Below, piece after piece: positions 4,867 through 5,616 of a stretch of 5,616 nucleotides of DNA. The DNA lies in the NCBI GenBank assembly GCA_015478575.1, contig JADMIN010000209.1:1-5616 (forward strand). Reading direction: 5' to 3'. A program made the translations under genes and the position numbers. Source of the DNA: Ktedonobacterales bacterium. Its GTDB lineage: Bacteria; Chloroflexota; Ktedonobacteria; Ktedonobacterales; JADMIN01. Positions within the stretch are counted from its first letter, which is position 1. Every line of letters starts with the position of its first letter. The notes under the pieces were generated by a model. It searched no databases. It saw nothing but the letters and a program-made list of their open reading frames with translations, and was not told the DNA's origin.

Positions 4867-5616
4867 GGTCTACCCTCCTCACCAGACGTACGCATGCCCA
4901 ACATTTCCGCGTAGTGGGCCTCATATGCCGCCAGCATCGCCGCCAGGCTGAAGCGCGCGTACACATGCGCACGGCAGGCGCCGCGGTCCAGTGCGCGCGC
5001 GAGGGGAAGCGCCGCCACCGCCGCCGCGACATCGCCCGGCGAGACCAGACAGCCAGTCTTCTCGTGGTCCACCACCTCAGGCAGGGCGCCGCGCGCATAG
5101 CCCACGACCGGCGTGCCCGCCGCCTGCGCCTCGCAGGCCACCAGCCCAAACGGCTCCTCCCAAGCGATGGGGCAGAGCACGGCCTCGGCGCCAGCCATCA
5201 GCCGCCAGAGCCGCTCACGGCCCACCGCGCCTCGATAGGTGGCGCGCGTACACAGGCGCGGCGCGATGCGCACGCGGAAGTATTCCGCGTCGTAGATGCC
5301 GCCAGCGAGGATCAGCCGCCGCCCGGCTCGTGTGGCGATGTCCAGCGCGTCCTCCACGCCTTTCTCTGGGCTGATGCGCCCCGCGAAGAGCAGGTAGGGA
5401 TCCGTGGCCACGGCCCGCGCGCCAAAGGGGATGCGCTCGATCTCGATGCCATTGTAGATGACGTCGGCGATGGCGCAGAACGGCTGGTAGCCAGCGGCGC
5501 AGGCACGCGAGACCGTCACCAGCCGCGCGGCTGGTGGAGCGGCGGGCGTGGTGGGGGAATGGGGCGCGACCTGGCGCAGGATCTGGCGGATGGCGGGGTC
5601 GAGCGCGGGCAGGTGG
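4863..5616 (-). CDS. Glycosyltransferase family 4 (GT-B), C-terminal part
   Basis: The last 250 codons are in the window; the frame is open to the right edge, so the N-terminal domain and the start lie beyond. The segment AARLVTVSRACAAGY begins the linker to the second Rossmann domain; VIYNGIEIERI follows. LLFAGRISPEKGVEDAL carries the Arg and Lys that hold the donor diphosphate. EEPFGLVACEAQAAGTPVV holds the E-x7-E motif (visible residues 154 and 162), and GALPEVV is also classic. Such enzymes move a sugar from a nucleotide-sugar to a lipid, sugar or small acceptor with retained configuration. The stop TGA at 4863-4865 overlaps the UbiA GTG, so the pair is one operon; a role in an envelope glycolipid or lipid-linked sugar is an inference. 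A GTG at 5519 is an internal codon, not the start. Confidence 0.92.
   Translation of the reverse strand, partial: HLPALDPAIRQILRQVAPHSPTTPAAPPAARLVTVSRACAAGYQPFCAIADVIYNGIEIERIPFGARAVATDPYLLFAGRISPEKGVEDALDIATRAGRRLILAGGIYDAEYFRVRIAPRLCTRATYRGAVGRERLWRLMAGAEAVLCPIAWEEPFGLVACEAQAAGTPVVGYARGALPEVVDHEKTGCLVSPGDVAAAVAALPLARALDRGACRAHVYARFSLAAMLAAYEAHYAEMLGMRTSGEEGRP
4873..4880 (-). promoter_or_regulatory. Shine-Dalgarno GAGGAGGG for UbiA inside the glycosyltransferase gene
   Basis: The site lies within the last codons of the glycosyltransferase and 7 nt (from GGAGG) before the GTG at 4866. Together with the 4-base GTGA stop/start overlap it indicates re-initiation by ribosomes finishing the upstream gene. 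Confidence 0.8.

Overview
The window is GC-rich bacterial DNA. It has dense minus-strand coding, clear Shine-Dalgarno (SD) sites, GTG starts and Ala/Pro/Arg-rich protein tails. The gene mix (PQQ-type propeller, orphan receivers, thioredoxin-like 2Fe-2S ferredoxin, UbiA plus GT4) would fit Chloroflexota or another high-GC environmental phylum. Nothing here fixes the taxon, so that is a guess.

Layout from left to right. The 3' end of a plus-strand PQQ-like beta-propeller gene stops at 133, inside an 18-bp tandem repeat that copies its own stop codon. All other intact genes are on the minus strand. At 212-1000 is a receiver domain fused to a SnoaL/NTF2-like domain. At 1255-1692 is a thioredoxin-like 2Fe-2S ferredoxin whose GTG start is set by a strong SD. 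At 1896-2597 is an HNH nuclease-like protein with a long Ala/Pro/Arg tail, followed by a 13-bp perfect terminator-like dyad. The 2598-3128 stretch has no intact gene. It holds a lower-GC plus-strand coding remnant (about 2670-2935) broken by an apparent one-base loss in a G run, and a 10-bp perfect hairpin. At 3129-3758 is a second orphan receiver with a disordered N-terminal tail. It is preceded by an extended -10 promoter candidate around 3875-3883. At 3946-4866 is a UbiA-family membrane prenyltransferase that overlaps by four bases (GTGA) the end of a GT4 glycosyltransferase, which runs out of the window at 5616.

Working together. Only the glycosyltransferase and UbiA genes are clearly an operon. 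By family they suggest a membrane or envelope product: an isoprenoid transfer plus a sugar transfer. The receiver, ferredoxin, HNH and second receiver genes are separated by gaps of about 190-530 bp with their own terminators or promoters, so they look like independent units. No histidine kinase is present, so both receivers are orphans here. I found no RNA gene, CRISPR array, insertion sequence or recognisable defence system. The strongest oddities are the frameshifted remnant, the receiver-SnoaL fusion, the stop-codon minisatellite and the tailed HNH protein.
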